This document shows, piece by piece, positions 46,496 through 55,350 of a DNA stretch of 64,000 nt (positions within the stretch are counted from its first letter, which is position 1; every line of letters begins with the position of its first letter). This stretch comes from Ornithinimicrobium faecis. GTDB taxonomy: Bacteria; Actinomycetota; Actinomycetes; Actinomycetales; Dermatophilaceae. The notes below the pieces were generated by a model that saw only the letters and a program-made list of their open reading frames with translations, was not told where the DNA came from and did not search any database. Made by a program: the position numbers and the translations under genes. The DNA lies in assembly GCF_023923225.1 (NCBI RefSeq), contig NZ_CP099489.1, positions 682,001 through 746,000 of the forward strand. Direction: 5' to 3'.

Positions 46496-47419
46496 ATGAG
46501 GAACACACAGGGGGACACCATGAACGAACAGACCACCAGCCTGGCGCAGGGAGGCCACGCGCGGCGCCGACGAGCACTCGTGACCGGGGCTGCGGTGGCG
46601 GCGCTCGGCACCGCGCTGATCGGGGGCTCGACACTCGTCGGCGGCGAGGAGGAACCCGGCGACACCGCCGAGATCGTGCTCACCCCCGCTGCTGGTGGGA
46701 GCAGCACGGAGCCAGCCTCGGCACAGCCGGCCAGCCTGGGCACGGGCCAGGCCCTCGGCGGGGATCAGGTCAGTGCCGCCGACCTGGCGGCGGTCGAGGG
46801 CGACGCAGCACCGCCGTGGCAGGACAGTCAACCGCCGCTGCCTGAGGGCGGGATGTTGCCGGAGAACCCGGACCTGCCGAACGCCTGGCAGATCCCGGAC
46901 GCCCGGCCGACCGGCGTGGACTATCTGGACGTCTTCGGCGCTCCGAGGATGGGGATGAACTATCCCAGGATGGTGCCGGTCTTCGATGCCATGGTGTGCA
47001 ACACGGGTGCCGACGACGTCGAGCCGCTGGCCGGGCAGAACTGGATGTATTACCTGGGCGACGGCACCGACCTGGACGCGGACTCGGTCGACATCGTGGT
47101 CACCGGCTGGGAGGACAGCACTGCGGCGCGTGACGCCCTCCGCGATGACACCATGACCTTCTGTGTCCGGGACACCGCAGGCGATTGGCAACAGCTGGAG
47201 TGGGCCGAGCACGAGGGTGATGACGACTACCTGCTCTATCAGGCCGGGTCAGGGACCGGGCTGGACCACAGCTTTGCCATCGTGCGCCAGGGCGACTATC
47301 TGGTCGGCGTCACCGTGACCGGCACACGCGGTGAGGCCAAGGTCGGCGGCGCGGCGGAGATCGCGAGCAAGATGGCCGACAACCTCGAGGTGCTGGACCC
47401 CGTCCACGGCCGCGACTGA
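46496..47419 (+). CDS. Sigma-linked single-pass membrane protein, paralog 3 (N-terminal motif lost)
   Basis: 307 residues from ATG 46496, or 299 from ATG 46520. Both starts are preceded by a GGGGGACAC block, which is a local duplication. The C-terminal domain is close to paralog 1 (PPWQDSQPPLPEGG, NAWQIPDARPTGV, PLAGQNWMYY, VTGWEDSTAARDALRDD, LDPVHGRD), and the RRRR plus membrane segment (about 18-45) are kept. The conserved cytosolic motif of paralogs 1 and 2 (DISxxL...DFDY) is missing, so this copy probably cannot bind whatever the others bind inside the cell. It ends 26 bp before treY. Confidence 0.75.
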   Translation: MRNTQGDTMNEQTTSLAQGGHARRRRALVTGAAVAALGTALIGGSTLVGGEEEPGDTAEIVLTPAAGGSSTEPASAQPASLGTGQALGGDQVSAADLAAVEGDAAPPWQDSQPPLPEGGMLPENPDLPNAWQIPDARPTGVDYLDVFGAPRMGMNYPRMVPVFDAMVCNTGADDVEPLAGQNWMYYLGDGTDLDADSVDIVVTGWEDSTAARDALRDDTMTFCVRDTAGDWQQLEWAEHEGDDDYLLYQAGSGTGLDHSFAIVRQGDYLVGVTVTGTRGEAKVGGAAEIASKMADNLEVLDPVHGRD

Positions 47420-47445
47420 CACCCGCGACTGACAGACTCGGGGGC

Positions 47446-49884
47446 GTGAGCCCCTCTGATGTCACCGCGACCTACCGGCTGCAGCTGCACGCCGGGTTCA
47501 CGTTCGAGCACGCCCGCCAGGTGGTTGCCTACCTGGCGGGCCTCGGCGTCTCCCACGTCTATCTCTCGCCGGTCCTGACAGCAGTCCCTGGCAGCCAGCA
47601 CGGTTATGACGTGCTGGACCACGGGTCCATCGACCCGGAGTTGGGCGGCCGAGAGGGACTCGAGGCCCTGGCCGCCGACTGCCACGAGGCCGGGCTCGGC
47701 GTGATCGTGGACGTCGTCCCCAACCACATGGCGCTCACGGCGCCGGAGTGGGCCAACGCCCAGGTCTGGGCCCTGCTGCGAGGCGGCCGTCAGTCAACGA
47801 CAGCGCACTGGTTCGACATCGACTGGGACGCCCTCGGCAGCCGGGTCGGTCTGCCCATCCTCGGGGCGCCGCTGGAGCAGGTGCTGGCGGAGGGGCAGCT
47901 CACCCTCGACACCGGACGCCCCGACGAGGGGCTGGCCGCGGGTCAGCCGGTCATCCGTTACTACGAGCACGTCCTCCCGGTGGCCGAGGGCACGGCTGGT
48001 CCGGTGGCCGGCGGCACGACACCGCCGTATGCCGAGGCGCACCCCGGCGCAGACGTCGCCGAGGTGCTGGAGCGGCAGCACTATCTGCTCGCCCACTGGC
48101 AGGACGCGGAGGCAGCCCTGAACTATCGCCGGTTCTTTGAGGTCGACTCGCTGATCGCGGTGCGCGTCGAGGAGCCGGACGTCTTCGAGGACACCCACCG
48201 GCTGCTGCTGGATCTGCACCACGCGGGCGTCATCGACGGCTTCCGCATCGACCATCCCGACGGGCTGGCCGACCCGGAGGACTATCTGCGTCGACTCACC
48301 CGTCAGTGTCGCCCCGGCACGCCGATCTGGGTCGAGAAGATCCTGGAGGACTCCGAGCGACTGCCGCGCAACTGGGAGTGTGCCGGCACGACCGGCTATG
48401 ACGGCCAGGCGGTGCTCGCGCAGGCGCTCGTCCCGGAGGCCACCATCGAGACGATTGACACCACCTGGGCCGCGACGGGCGGTGAACCCTCACTGGACGT
48501 CGTGGTCGACGCCACCAAGCGCGGCGCCGTGGACACCCTGCTGACGCCGGAGACGGCCCGCCTCGGTCGCCGGGCCCAGCAGGCCCTGCCCGATGAGGAG
48601 CCCGACGCGCTCGCGGCCGCCCTGCGGGAGCTCCTGGTGGCCGTCGATGTCTATCGCGCTTATGTCCAACCGGGGCAGGAACCCGCCCCGGAGGCGCAGG
48701 CCCGCCTGCGCGGCGCGATCGAGCGGGCCGCCGGAGCCAGTGACCGGCCTGAGGTCGTGCAGCGCGTCGGTGAGGTGCTCCTGCACCCCGACGGCACCGC
48801 CGACCCCGCGGCCGCCCGCGACCTGGCCGTGCGCTTCCAGCAGGTCACCGGGCCGGTGATGGCCAAGGGCATCGAGGACACGGCGTTCTATCGCTGGCAC
48901 CGTCTCGTCGCCCTCAACGAGGTCGGCGCAGACCCCGCCGCACAGCCGGGCACGAAGGACCTGATCGCCTGGGCGCAACACCAGGTCGAGCACTGGCCCC
49001 TGTCGATGACCACGCTGTCCACCCACGACACCAAGCGCAGCGAGGACGTGCGAGCCCGGATCCTGGCCGTGGCGGCCGACGCCGACGCCTGGCGGGCCTG
49101 CTCCGAGGCGTTCGGCCGGGCAGCAGCTGAGCACGGCGTGGACGGCCCCACGGCCCACCTGCTCTGGCAGACCGTGGTGGGGGCTGACGGCGACCAGCAG
49201 GCGAGCCTCGGGCTGGATGAGGAGCGCCTGACGTCCTATCTGGTCAAGGCCATGCGTGAGAGCAAGGAGCACACCCACTGGACCGCCGTCGACGAGGCCT
49301 ATGAGGAGCGGGTGCTGTCCCTGGCACGCGAGACGCTCGCCGACGGCCCGTTGCGCGAGGTCATCGCCCGGGCAGTCACCGACAACACTCGCCGCGTGCG
49401 CGCCGTGACCCTCGCCCAGAAGCTGCTCCAGCTCACCCTCCCCGGCGTGCCCGACACCTATCAGGGCGCCGAGCTGGTCGACCTGTCCCTGGTCGACCCG
49501 GACAACCGCCGGACCGTCGACTTCGCCGAGCGGACGCAACGCCTGGCCCGGCTGGACGGCGGCGGAGCCCCACAGGACCTTTCCGACGAGAAGTTGCTGG
49601 TCACCGCCGCGACGCTGCGACTGCGCACGGAGCGGCCGGGCTCGTTCGCCGCTGGGTTCAGGCCACTGGACACTGGGGCCAACGTGCTCGGCTATCTGCG
49701 CGGTGACGACGTGCTCGTGCTCGCGGTGCGTCAACCGGATGCCGAGGGGACTGTCGCGGCCACTGACGTCGAGTTGCCAGCGGGTGCCTGGGTCGACCGG
49801 CTCACGGGTGCTCGACACCAGGGCACCGTGGACACGGGCTCGATCTTCGCCGAACTGCCCATAGCGCTCCTGGCCCGGGAGTAG
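47446..49884 (+). CDS. treY: Malto-oligosyltrehalose synthase
   Basis: 812 residues, GH13 fold. Catalytic motifs: DVVPNHM, GFRIDHPDGL with the nucleophile Asp, WVEKILE with the Glu, and LSTHDTKR with the third Asp. It converts the reducing-end alpha-1,4 bond of a maltodextrin to alpha,alpha-1,1, giving maltooligosyl trehalose for TreZ (encoded at 50419). The GTG start at 47446 lies 7 bases after CAGACT with no ribosome binding site, a leaderless pattern, so transcription may be independent of the membrane-protein genes. No treX debranching enzyme gene is adjacent. Most Tyr codons are TAT. Confidence 0.95.
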   Translation: MSPSDVTATYRLQLHAGFTFEHARQVVAYLAGLGVSHVYLSPVLTAVPGSQHGYDVLDHGSIDPELGGREGLEALAADCHEAGLGVIVDVVPNHMALTAPEWANAQVWALLRGGRQSTTAHWFDIDWDALGSRVGLPILGAPLEQVLAEGQLTLDTGRPDEGLAAGQPVIRYYEHVLPVAEGTAGPVAGGTTPPYAEAHPGADVAEVLERQHYLLAHWQDAEAALNYRRFFEVDSLIAVRVEEPDVFEDTHRLLLDLHHAGVIDGFRIDHPDGLADPEDYLRRLTRQCRPGTPIWVEKILEDSERLPRNWECAGTTGYDGQAVLAQALVPEATIETIDTTWAATGGEPSLDVVVDATKRGAVDTLLTPETARLGRRAQQALPDEEPDALAAALRELLVAVDVYRAYVQPGQEPAPEAQARLRGAIERAAGASDRPEVVQRVGEVLLHPDGTADPAAARDLAVRFQQVTGPVMAKGIEDTAFYRWHRLVALNEVGADPAAQPGTKDLIAWAQHQVEHWPLSMTTLSTHDTKRSEDVRARILAVAADADAWRACSEAFGRAAAEHGVDGPTAHLLWQTVVGADGDQQASLGLDEERLTSYLVKAMRESKEHTHWTAVDEAYEERVLSLARETLADGPLREVIARAVTDNTRRVRAVTLAQKLLQLTLPGVPDTYQGAELVDLSLVDPDNRRTVDFAERTQRLARLDGGGAPQDLSDEKLLVTAATLRLRTERPGSFAAGFRPLDTGANVLGYLRGDDVLVLAVRQPDAEGTVAATDVELPAGAWVDRLTGARHQGTVDTGSIFAELPIALLARE

Positions 49885-49928
49885 GACGATGGAGGCCTGC
49901 AGCTGCGTGTGTTGACAGGAGAGGGCCG

Positions 49929-50399
49929 ATGGCCAGCGACGACGTCGTGACGGAGGGCTTCAGGGCCTATCTGAAGCAGGTGCGCGCCCACCGCGCCGAG
50001 TTGCGCGACGCCGTGCGCCGCGTGGAGGACACGCTGGCCTCCCCGATCGCCCGCGGCACGGCCTGGCGCACCCGGGTCGCGGTCGCGCTGGCCAACCTCT
50101 CGCGCGACTTCGAGGATCACATCCACCTCACCGAGCGCCCCGGCGGCCTGTATGACAGCGCCCGGTCGGCGCAGCCCCGCCTCGCCGCGACGGCTGAGTC
50201 GTTGGTGGCCGAGCACACGGGGCTGCGGGCGGCCATCGAGGCGTGCCTGAGCGATTTCACCGAGGGCGCGGACGACGCTGATCTGGAGCGTCTGCGGGAG
50301 AGCGGCACCCACCTGATCGGTCAACTGGTGCGGCACCGGCAGCGCGGTGGCGACCTGGTCTATGAGGCCTATGCCGTCGACATCGGCGGCGAGGGCTGA
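49929..50399 (+). CDS. Small helical protein with hemerythrin-like His pattern
   Basis: 156 residues, predicted all-alpha. His and acidic residues fall in positions like a hemerythrin/HHE four-helix bundle: FEDHIHLTE near residue 60, LVAEHTGLR near residue 97 and RHRQRGGDLVYEAY near residue 138. The match is partial, so metal binding is only a suggestion. The gene lies between treY and treZ with 44 bp and 19 bp gaps; GGAGAGG precedes the ATG. Its location suggests co-expression with trehalose synthesis, perhaps under stress. I cannot name a function. Confidence 0.6.
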   Translation: MASDDVVTEGFRAYLKQVRAHRAELRDAVRRVEDTLASPIARGTAWRTRVAVALANLSRDFEDHIHLTERPGGLYDSARSAQPRLAATAESLVAEHTGLRAAIEACLSDFTEGADDADLERLRESGTHLIGQLVRHRQRGGDLVYEAYAVDIGGEG

Positions 50400-50418
50400 G
50401 TCTGGCATCATCGGCCCC

Positions 50419-52245
50419 GTGAGCCAGGAGCCGTCCCAGCCAACGACATCCCAGCAACAGAGGCAGTATGCCGTGTGGGCACCCGACGCCGGCCGCGTCC
50501 ACGTGGTGGTCGGTCACCTCGACCGAGCGCATGGTGTGGCGACATCTGACCCCCACCGAGCGCGCCGGATGACGCCAGGGGACCGGCCGGGCTGGTGGGT
50601 CGCGCCGATCGAGCCCGACGACGACGGCCGCTATGCCTTCCGCATCGACGGTGGCGACCCGCGGCCCGACCCGCGCTCGCTGTCCCAGCCCGACGGGGTC
50701 CACGAGGCCTCCGCCCTGCTCGACCTCACGGCATACGAGTGGGGTGACGCAGACTGGACCGGACGGGAACTGCGCGGGGCGGTGCTCTATGAGCTCCACA
50801 TCGGGACGTTCACGGAGGCGGGCACGCTCGGGGCGGCGATCGAGCACCTCGACCACCTGGCCGACCTCGGCGTCACGATGGTCTCACTGCTGCCGGTCGC
50901 GGCCTTCCCCGGACGGCATGGCTGGGGTTATGACGGGGTGGCGCTGTTCGCGGTGCACGAGCCCTATGGAGGGCCCAGCGCCCTGCAGGCGTTTGTCGAC
51001 GCGGCGCACCAGCGGGGTCTGGCCGTGTGCCTTGATGTCGTCTACAACCACCTCGGGCCGAGCGGCAACTATCTGGCGCAGTTCGGGCCCTACTTCACCG
51101 ACCGGCACCAGACACCGTGGGGATCGGCGGTCAACCTGGATGGGCCGGGCAGCGACGAGGTGCGCCGGTTTGTGCTGGACAACGCCCGGATGTGGCTGGA
51201 GGACTTCCACCTCGACGGGCTGCGCCTCGACGCTGTGCACGCGCTGCACGATGAGCGCGCGGAGCACATCCTGGAGTCGCTGGCGACGGTGGCCGACGAG
51301 GTGGCCGAGCAGACCGGGGTGCCCCGCAGCCTGATCGCCGAGTCCGACCGCAACGACCCCGCGACCGTCAGCCCGCGCGGGCTGGGCGGAGCCGGTGGGT
51401 TGGGGCTGACGGGGCAGTGGGCCGACGACATCCACCACGCGCTGCACGTGGCGTTGACGGGCGAGGCCCAGGGCTATTACGCCGACTTTGCCGACCCCGA
51501 GGCCCTGGGCAAGGTGCTGACCCGCACCCCGTTCTTCCACGACGGCACGTACTCGAGCTTCCGCGGTCGCGGACACGGGCGGCCGGTCGACCTGGAGACA
51601 ACACCCCCGTGGCGGTTCGTCGCCTCCCTCCAGACTCATGACCAGGTCGGCAACCGCGCGACCGGAGATCGCCTGTGCCACAGCCTGACTCCCGGGCAGG
51701 CCGCGATCGGCGCGGCGTTGCTGTTGACCGCGCCCTACACCCCGATGTTGTTCATGGGCGAAGAGTGGGGAGCGAGCACGCCGTGGCAGTTCTTCACGGA
51801 CCACTCCGAGCCCGAGCTGGTCGAGGGCATCCGCACCGGCCGCGCGCGCGAGTTTGCCGAGCACGGGTGGGCGGCGCAGGTCCCGGACCCGCAGGACGAG
51901 GGGACCGTGGCAGCCTCCCGACTCAACTGGTCCGAGGTCTCGCAGGGGCCGCACGCCGAGTTGCTCGAGTGGCACCGCACGCTGCTGGGCCTGCGCCGCG
52001 ATCTTCCAGACCTGGTGGAGACCCCGCTGACGGACTCCTCCCTGAGGCGCGAGGACGCCGTGCTGGTGCTGACCCGCGGGCGGGTCCAGGTGATGGCCAA
52101 CCTCTCTGGTGACCCCGCCGAGGTGAGCCTGCAGGGGGAGCCAGGCACTCGGCATACGGCTGCACAGTTCGGTGGTGCCCGGGCCGAAGGGGAGACGCTC
52201 ATCCTGCCGGGCCACTCGGTGATCGTGCTGACCGCTGTCGAGTGA
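50419..52245 (+). CDS. treZ: Malto-oligosyltrehalose trehalohydrolase
   Basis: 608 residues. An N-terminal carbohydrate-binding beta domain (about 15-95, YAVWAPDAGRVHVVV) precedes the GH13 barrel with DVVYNHLGP, GLRLDAVHAL (nucleophile), LIAESDRND (acid/base) and LQTHDQVGN. It releases trehalose from the product of TreY, completing the glycogen-to-trehalose route; trehalose is a stress protectant and mycolate-type precursor in actinobacteria. GTG 50419 is 7 bases after CATCAT with no ribosome binding site, suggesting leaderless translation. Full length, catalytic residues intact. Confidence 0.95.
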   Translation: MSQEPSQPTTSQQQRQYAVWAPDAGRVHVVVGHLDRAHGVATSDPHRARRMTPGDRPGWWVAPIEPDDDGRYAFRIDGGDPRPDPRSLSQPDGVHEASALLDLTAYEWGDADWTGRELRGAVLYELHIGTFTEAGTLGAAIEHLDHLADLGVTMVSLLPVAAFPGRHGWGYDGVALFAVHEPYGGPSALQAFVDAAHQRGLAVCLDVVYNHLGPSGNYLAQFGPYFTDRHQTPWGSAVNLDGPGSDEVRRFVLDNARMWLEDFHLDGLRLDAVHALHDERAEHILESLATVADEVAEQTGVPRSLIAESDRNDPATVSPRGLGGAGGLGLTGQWADDIHHALHVALTGEAQGYYADFADPEALGKVLTRTPFFHDGTYSSFRGRGHGRPVDLETTPPWRFVASLQTHDQVGNRATGDRLCHSLTPGQAAIGAALLLTAPYTPMLFMGEEWGASTPWQFFTDHSEPELVEGIRTGRAREFAEHGWAAQVPDPQDEGTVAASRLNWSEVSQGPHAELLEWHRTLLGLRRDLPDLVETPLTDSSLRREDAVLVLTRGRVQVMANLSGDPAEVSLQGEPGTRHTAAQFGGARAEGETLILPGHSVIVLTAVE

Positions 52246-52321
52246 GCGACCCAGGGTTGATCGGGCCGTCGGGCCCGGTGGATTGCTGGTCGCTGAGCGG
52301 TCGCCGCGTACGCTGGGGCCC

Positions 52322-52933
52322 GTGAGGTTCCACAAACCGATCCCCCTGCCGCCCGACTCGATCGACGCCACCACCCCGGCCCCCGACCAGCTCGAGGCGG
52401 CAGAGATGGCCCACCGCAGCGCCGCCGTCCTGGTGGACCGCGGCCGAGCCAGCGACGACCCCGAGTTGCTCCAGCGCCTGATGGACCTGCCCCGCACCGT
52501 CGGTCTGCAGACGCTCGCCGAGGTGTGGTCCGCCCGCCCCGCACGCACGCTGCCTGGTGCCCTGTGGCGGCTCTATGTCCTCGACGAGTGGGTGCAGCGC
52601 GCGCCCGAGGTGGTGGCCGAGGCCTTCACCGCGGGCGCGTCCCGTGCCGAGGTCTATCGGGTGATCTCGGGCGTCGTTGAGCCGCCGCGACCGGAGGACC
52701 TGCGCGAGCTCACCCACCAGATCCTCAGCGGTGTCTATGAGGGCGACCTCGACGTGGCCCTGGAGCGGGCGGCCGCCTTCTGCCATGTGACGGCGACCGG
52801 CCTGGCTGTGCTGCACGAGGACGACGGTGAGTCCTCCCGCTCCGAGCAGCTGCGACGTGCCGCCCGCCTGCAGGAGACCGCGACGGACCTGCAGGCCTGC
52901 GCCAAACTCTGGCTGCGCGGCGACCTGCACTGA
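52322..52933 (+). CDS. Conserved-looking helical protein of unknown function
   Basis: 203 residues beginning VRFHKPIPLPPDSID. Predicted mostly alpha-helical and acidic, with no membrane segment, signal peptide or catalytic motif that I recognise. Codon pattern (strong third-base GC, balanced amino acids) supports a real gene. The GTG start has TACGCT exactly 7 bases upstream (52309-52314), so a leaderless transcript is likely. It follows treZ by 76 bp on the same strand. The pattern of paired helices could suit a nucleic-acid or protein-binding role, but no function should be assigned. Confidence 0.72.
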   Translation: MRFHKPIPLPPDSIDATTPAPDQLEAAEMAHRSAAVLVDRGRASDDPELLQRLMDLPRTVGLQTLAEVWSARPARTLPGALWRLYVLDEWVQRAPEVVAEAFTAGASRAEVYRVISGVVEPPRPEDLRELTHQILSGVYEGDLDVALERAAAFCHVTATGLAVLHEDDGESSRSEQLRRAARLQETATDLQACAKLWLRGDLH

Positions 52934-53534
52934 ATCTGCGCCGGCTCTGAATCTGCACCTGCTCCCGGCGTGTCGTGCACCGTGCGGCCATCGTTGTGGC
53001 GTGTCGCGTGCTGGAGCCCCGATGTGGCAACGCCGATGACGCACCACCAAACGCTGCCCACGAAACGTGGGACACCCCACCAGGGTGGGCCGCGTGGTGT
53101 GCCAACCCCAACCGGGTGGGCCGTGTGGTGTGCCAACCTCACCCGTCTGACCTGCGACGCTGCACGGCCCTCCACAGCCGGGAACACATCTGGGGGTGCA
53201 AGCCGTTAGCCTTGACGATGTGCCGGGCCGCGGCAGCCCCGGGCTCCAACATTTGCCGCCACGAGCGGCCACACGCCGAGAGGCGCTCCCGGTCCGGCAC
53301 ATTAAACTTTGATCGGCTCCTCGCGCCTCGCACCAGCGGGCGTCGGCGTGCGGAGCGAGGGGGTTTCAGCAGGCTGAGCCGGGAGGCGTCGGCGTGCGGA
53401 GCCGGCGGGTGTCGGCGGGTGACGCATGGGGTGTCATGCGGTGGAACGTGAGGTTTCGAATCGGTGCCGCCCCTGCGTAGCATGTGCCGTGCGGCGGCGT
53501 CCCGTCGCGCCAGCCAGACAATGGGAGCAGACGA
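52934..53534. other. 601-bp region without a convincing gene, rich in repeats
   Basis: Contains CCCACGAAACGTGGG (perfect inverted repeat near 53058-53072), two 31-bp tandem units (53083-53113 and 53114-53144) sharing GTGTGCCAAC, and two copies of GGCGTCGGCGTGCGGAGC near 53339 and 53385. Frames that stay open here have skewed composition and no start signals. It lies between an unknown gene and the second DUF47/Pit operon; a promoter for the latter should be at its right end (TAGCAT near 53480 is one candidate). Confidence 0.6.
53083..53144. repeat. Two 31-bp tandem repeats
   Basis: Units 53083-53113 and 53114-53144 share GGGTGGGCCG and GTGGTGTGCCAAC with few differences. Together with the inverted repeats just before them they could form a multi-stem RNA or be the decayed ends of a small mobile repeat. 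Confidence 0.7.
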
Positions 53535-54155
53535 GTGCGCCTTCGCTTGACCCCCAGGACAGCGCCCTTCGTCGATGCGCTCGCCGGGCTGGCGGTCCTG
53601 GTCCACAAGGGCACCCTCACCGTCCGTGACACCCTGGGCGTCGGCATGCTCGAGCGTGGGGGCGAGTTGGAGCGACTGCGGGTCCTGCATCGCGAGGCTG
53701 AGCGGGGGCGCACCGAGCTGCTCGACCTGGCGAGGGAGTCCTTCGTGACCCCGTTTGACCGCGGGGACATCCACCAGCTCACGGTGGCGCTCGCCGAGGT
53801 GCTGACCCACCTGGAACGGGCGGTCGACGGTGGCATCCGACAGCGCATCGACGACCCGCCCGAGGGCACCGCCAAACTGATCGACGCGCTGATCCAGATG
53901 GCCGAGCTGACCGCACAGACCCTCCCCAAGCTGCATGTCCTGGCGGATGTGGCCAGCTATCCGGTGGAGATGCGGCGACTGGGGGTCCGTGCGGACCAGG
54001 CCCGGCGAGAACTGCTGACCGACGCGCTCTCCAGACGGGCGGACCCGCTGGGCGCCCTCCGGGTCACCCTGGTGATCGAGGAGTTGACCGCAGCGATCCA
54101 CGATCTTGAGCGGGTCGCCACGGTTGTCGAGGGCATCGTCGTCAAGGAGTCCTGA
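53535..54155 (+). CDS. DUF47/PhoU-like partner of Pit transporter (copy 2)
   Basis: 206 residues, starting VRLRLTPRTAPFVDALAGL. It keeps the VTPFDRGDIHQLTVAL family motif but is clearly diverged from copy 1 at 33672: the acidic EHEGDEATH metal motif is replaced (LHREAERGRTELL), so metal binding may be changed. GTG 53535 has GGGAG 8 bases upstream. It ends 2 bases before the pit start. The role is presumably regulation of the adjacent Pit protein. Same strand as, and just upstream of, the pst operon. Confidence 0.85.
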   Translation: MRLRLTPRTAPFVDALAGLAVLVHKGTLTVRDTLGVGMLERGGELERLRVLHREAERGRTELLDLARESFVTPFDRGDIHQLTVALAEVLTHLERAVDGGIRQRIDDPPEGTAKLIDALIQMAELTAQTLPKLHVLADVASYPVEMRRLGVRADQARRELLTDALSRRADPLGALRVTLVIEELTAAIHDLERVATVVEGIVVKES

Positions 54156-54157
54156 CG

Positions 54158-55150
54158 GTGGACTGGCTGCCGGTCGCCCTGGTCATCGGGCTGGCTCTCA
54201 TCTTCGCCTTCACCAACGGGTTTCACGACGCGTCCAACTCCGTCGCGACCGCGATCGCCACGCGTGCCCTCAGCCCGCGCATCGCCATCACGATGGCCGC
54301 TGGCCTCAACCTGGTGGGAGCCTTCCTCGGCGAGGGCATTGCCCGCACGATCGGCGAGAACATCATCGTCCCGCCGGACGGCACGGAGGGGCTGATCCTG
54401 ATCACCGCGGCCCTGCTCGGTGCGGTGGCCTGGAACCTGATCACCTGGTGGTGGGGCATGCCCTCCTCCTCCACCCACGCCCTCATCGGGGGCCTGGCCG
54501 GGGCCTCCCTGGCTGCAGGGTCGACGGTTCTGTGGTCCGGCATCTGGACTGACGTGGTCCTGCCCATGTTCGTGTCGCCGCTGGCCGGCCTGGTGGTCGC
54601 CTACCTGGGGATGCGGGTGCTCGTCCGGGTCGTGGGCAACCACCGGCGGCAAGGCGTTGACCGGGACCTGCGCCGTGCCCAGGTGGCCTCGGCCGCCGCC
54701 ATGGCCCTGGGACACGGGCTCCAGGACGCTGCGAAGACGATGGGGGTGGTGGTCCTGGCCCTGTCCGTCACGGGCCATGGGGGAGGGGATGGCGTGCCGT
54801 GGCCCGTCATGGTGTCCGCTGCGGTGGCCCTGGCTGCCGGGACGTATGCCGGGGGCTGGCGGATCATGCGCACCCTGGGTCGGCGGATCATCAGTCCCGC
54901 ACCGGAGCCTGCCCAGGGCATGGTTGCCGAGGCCTCCGCCGCTGCCGTGCTCTATCTCGCCGCCGTCGCGCACGCGCCGGTCTCCACGACGCACACGATC
55001 ACCTCAGCCATTCTCGGGACAGGCCTGACCGGTCGATCCTCCGCCATCCGGTGGGGTGTGATCCGCCGGATTCTGCTCACCTGGGTGCTCACCTTCCCGG
55101 CTGCAGCGGGGCTGGCCGCGCTCCTGTGCGCGGTCGTGCTGGCTCTCTGA
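54158..55150 (+). CDS. Low-affinity inorganic phosphate transporter, Pit family (copy 2)
   Basis: 330 residues, about ten membrane segments. Signatures FTNGFHDASNSVATAIATRA and [19 protein letters not shown] mark the two Pit repeats; GMPSSSTHALIGG and [12 protein letters not shown] are conserved. Compared with copy 1 it has a Trp-rich TWWWGMP loop and a HGGGDG insertion. The GTG start lies 2 bases after the DUF47 stop, so the pair is coupled. The PHO box 53 bp after its stop belongs to pstS. Having two Pit systems beside a Pst system suggests use at different phosphate levels or with different metals. Confidence 0.92.
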   Translation: MDWLPVALVIGLALIFAFTNGFHDASNSVATAIATRALSPRIAITMAAGLNLVGAFLGEGIARTIGENIIVPPDGTEGLILITAALLGAVAWNLITWWWGMPSSSTHALIGGLAGASLAAGSTVLWSGIWTDVVLPMFVSPLAGLVVAYLGMRVLVRVVGNHRRQGVDRDLRRAQVASAAAMALGHGLQDAAKTMGVVVLALSVTGHGGGDGVPWPVMVSAAVALAAGTYAGGWRIMRTLGRRIISPAPEPAQGMVAEASAAAVLYLAAVAHAPVSTTHTITSAILGTGLTGRSSAIRWGVIRRILLTWVLTFPAAAGLAALLCAVVLAL

Positions 55151-55202
55151 CCTCGCACGACGTGAGCGACGCCACACCAGAAGTGTTGCGGATTCAAATG
55201 TC

Positions 55203-55224
55203 GTTCACGCCGTGTTCACCCAGC
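55203..55224 (+). promoter_or_regulatory. PHO box upstream of pstS
   Basis: GTTCACGCCGT (55203-55213) and GTTCACCCAGC (55214-55224) are adjacent 11-bp direct repeats matching the actinobacterial PhoP-binding consensus GTTCACC. A TAACCT -10 candidate follows at 55252-55257 with no good -35, as expected for an activator-dependent promoter. Phosphate starvation control of pstSCAB follows. Confidence 0.8.
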
Positions 55225-55350
55225 ACGCCCGATCGGGTCACGTCCCCTCCCTAACCTTCAGCGAGGTTGGCAACGCCGCCAGCACGCAGACTGCGCACCA
55301 CGCAGCAGGTCGCGTGCCACCCCACCCCTGACTGCAAGAGAGGCAACACC

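Noticed and set aside
52975-53451. 158-codon open frame in the 601-bp gap
   Set aside because: Cys/Arg/His-rich composition, spans tandem repeats and hairpins, no start signal or family resemblance.
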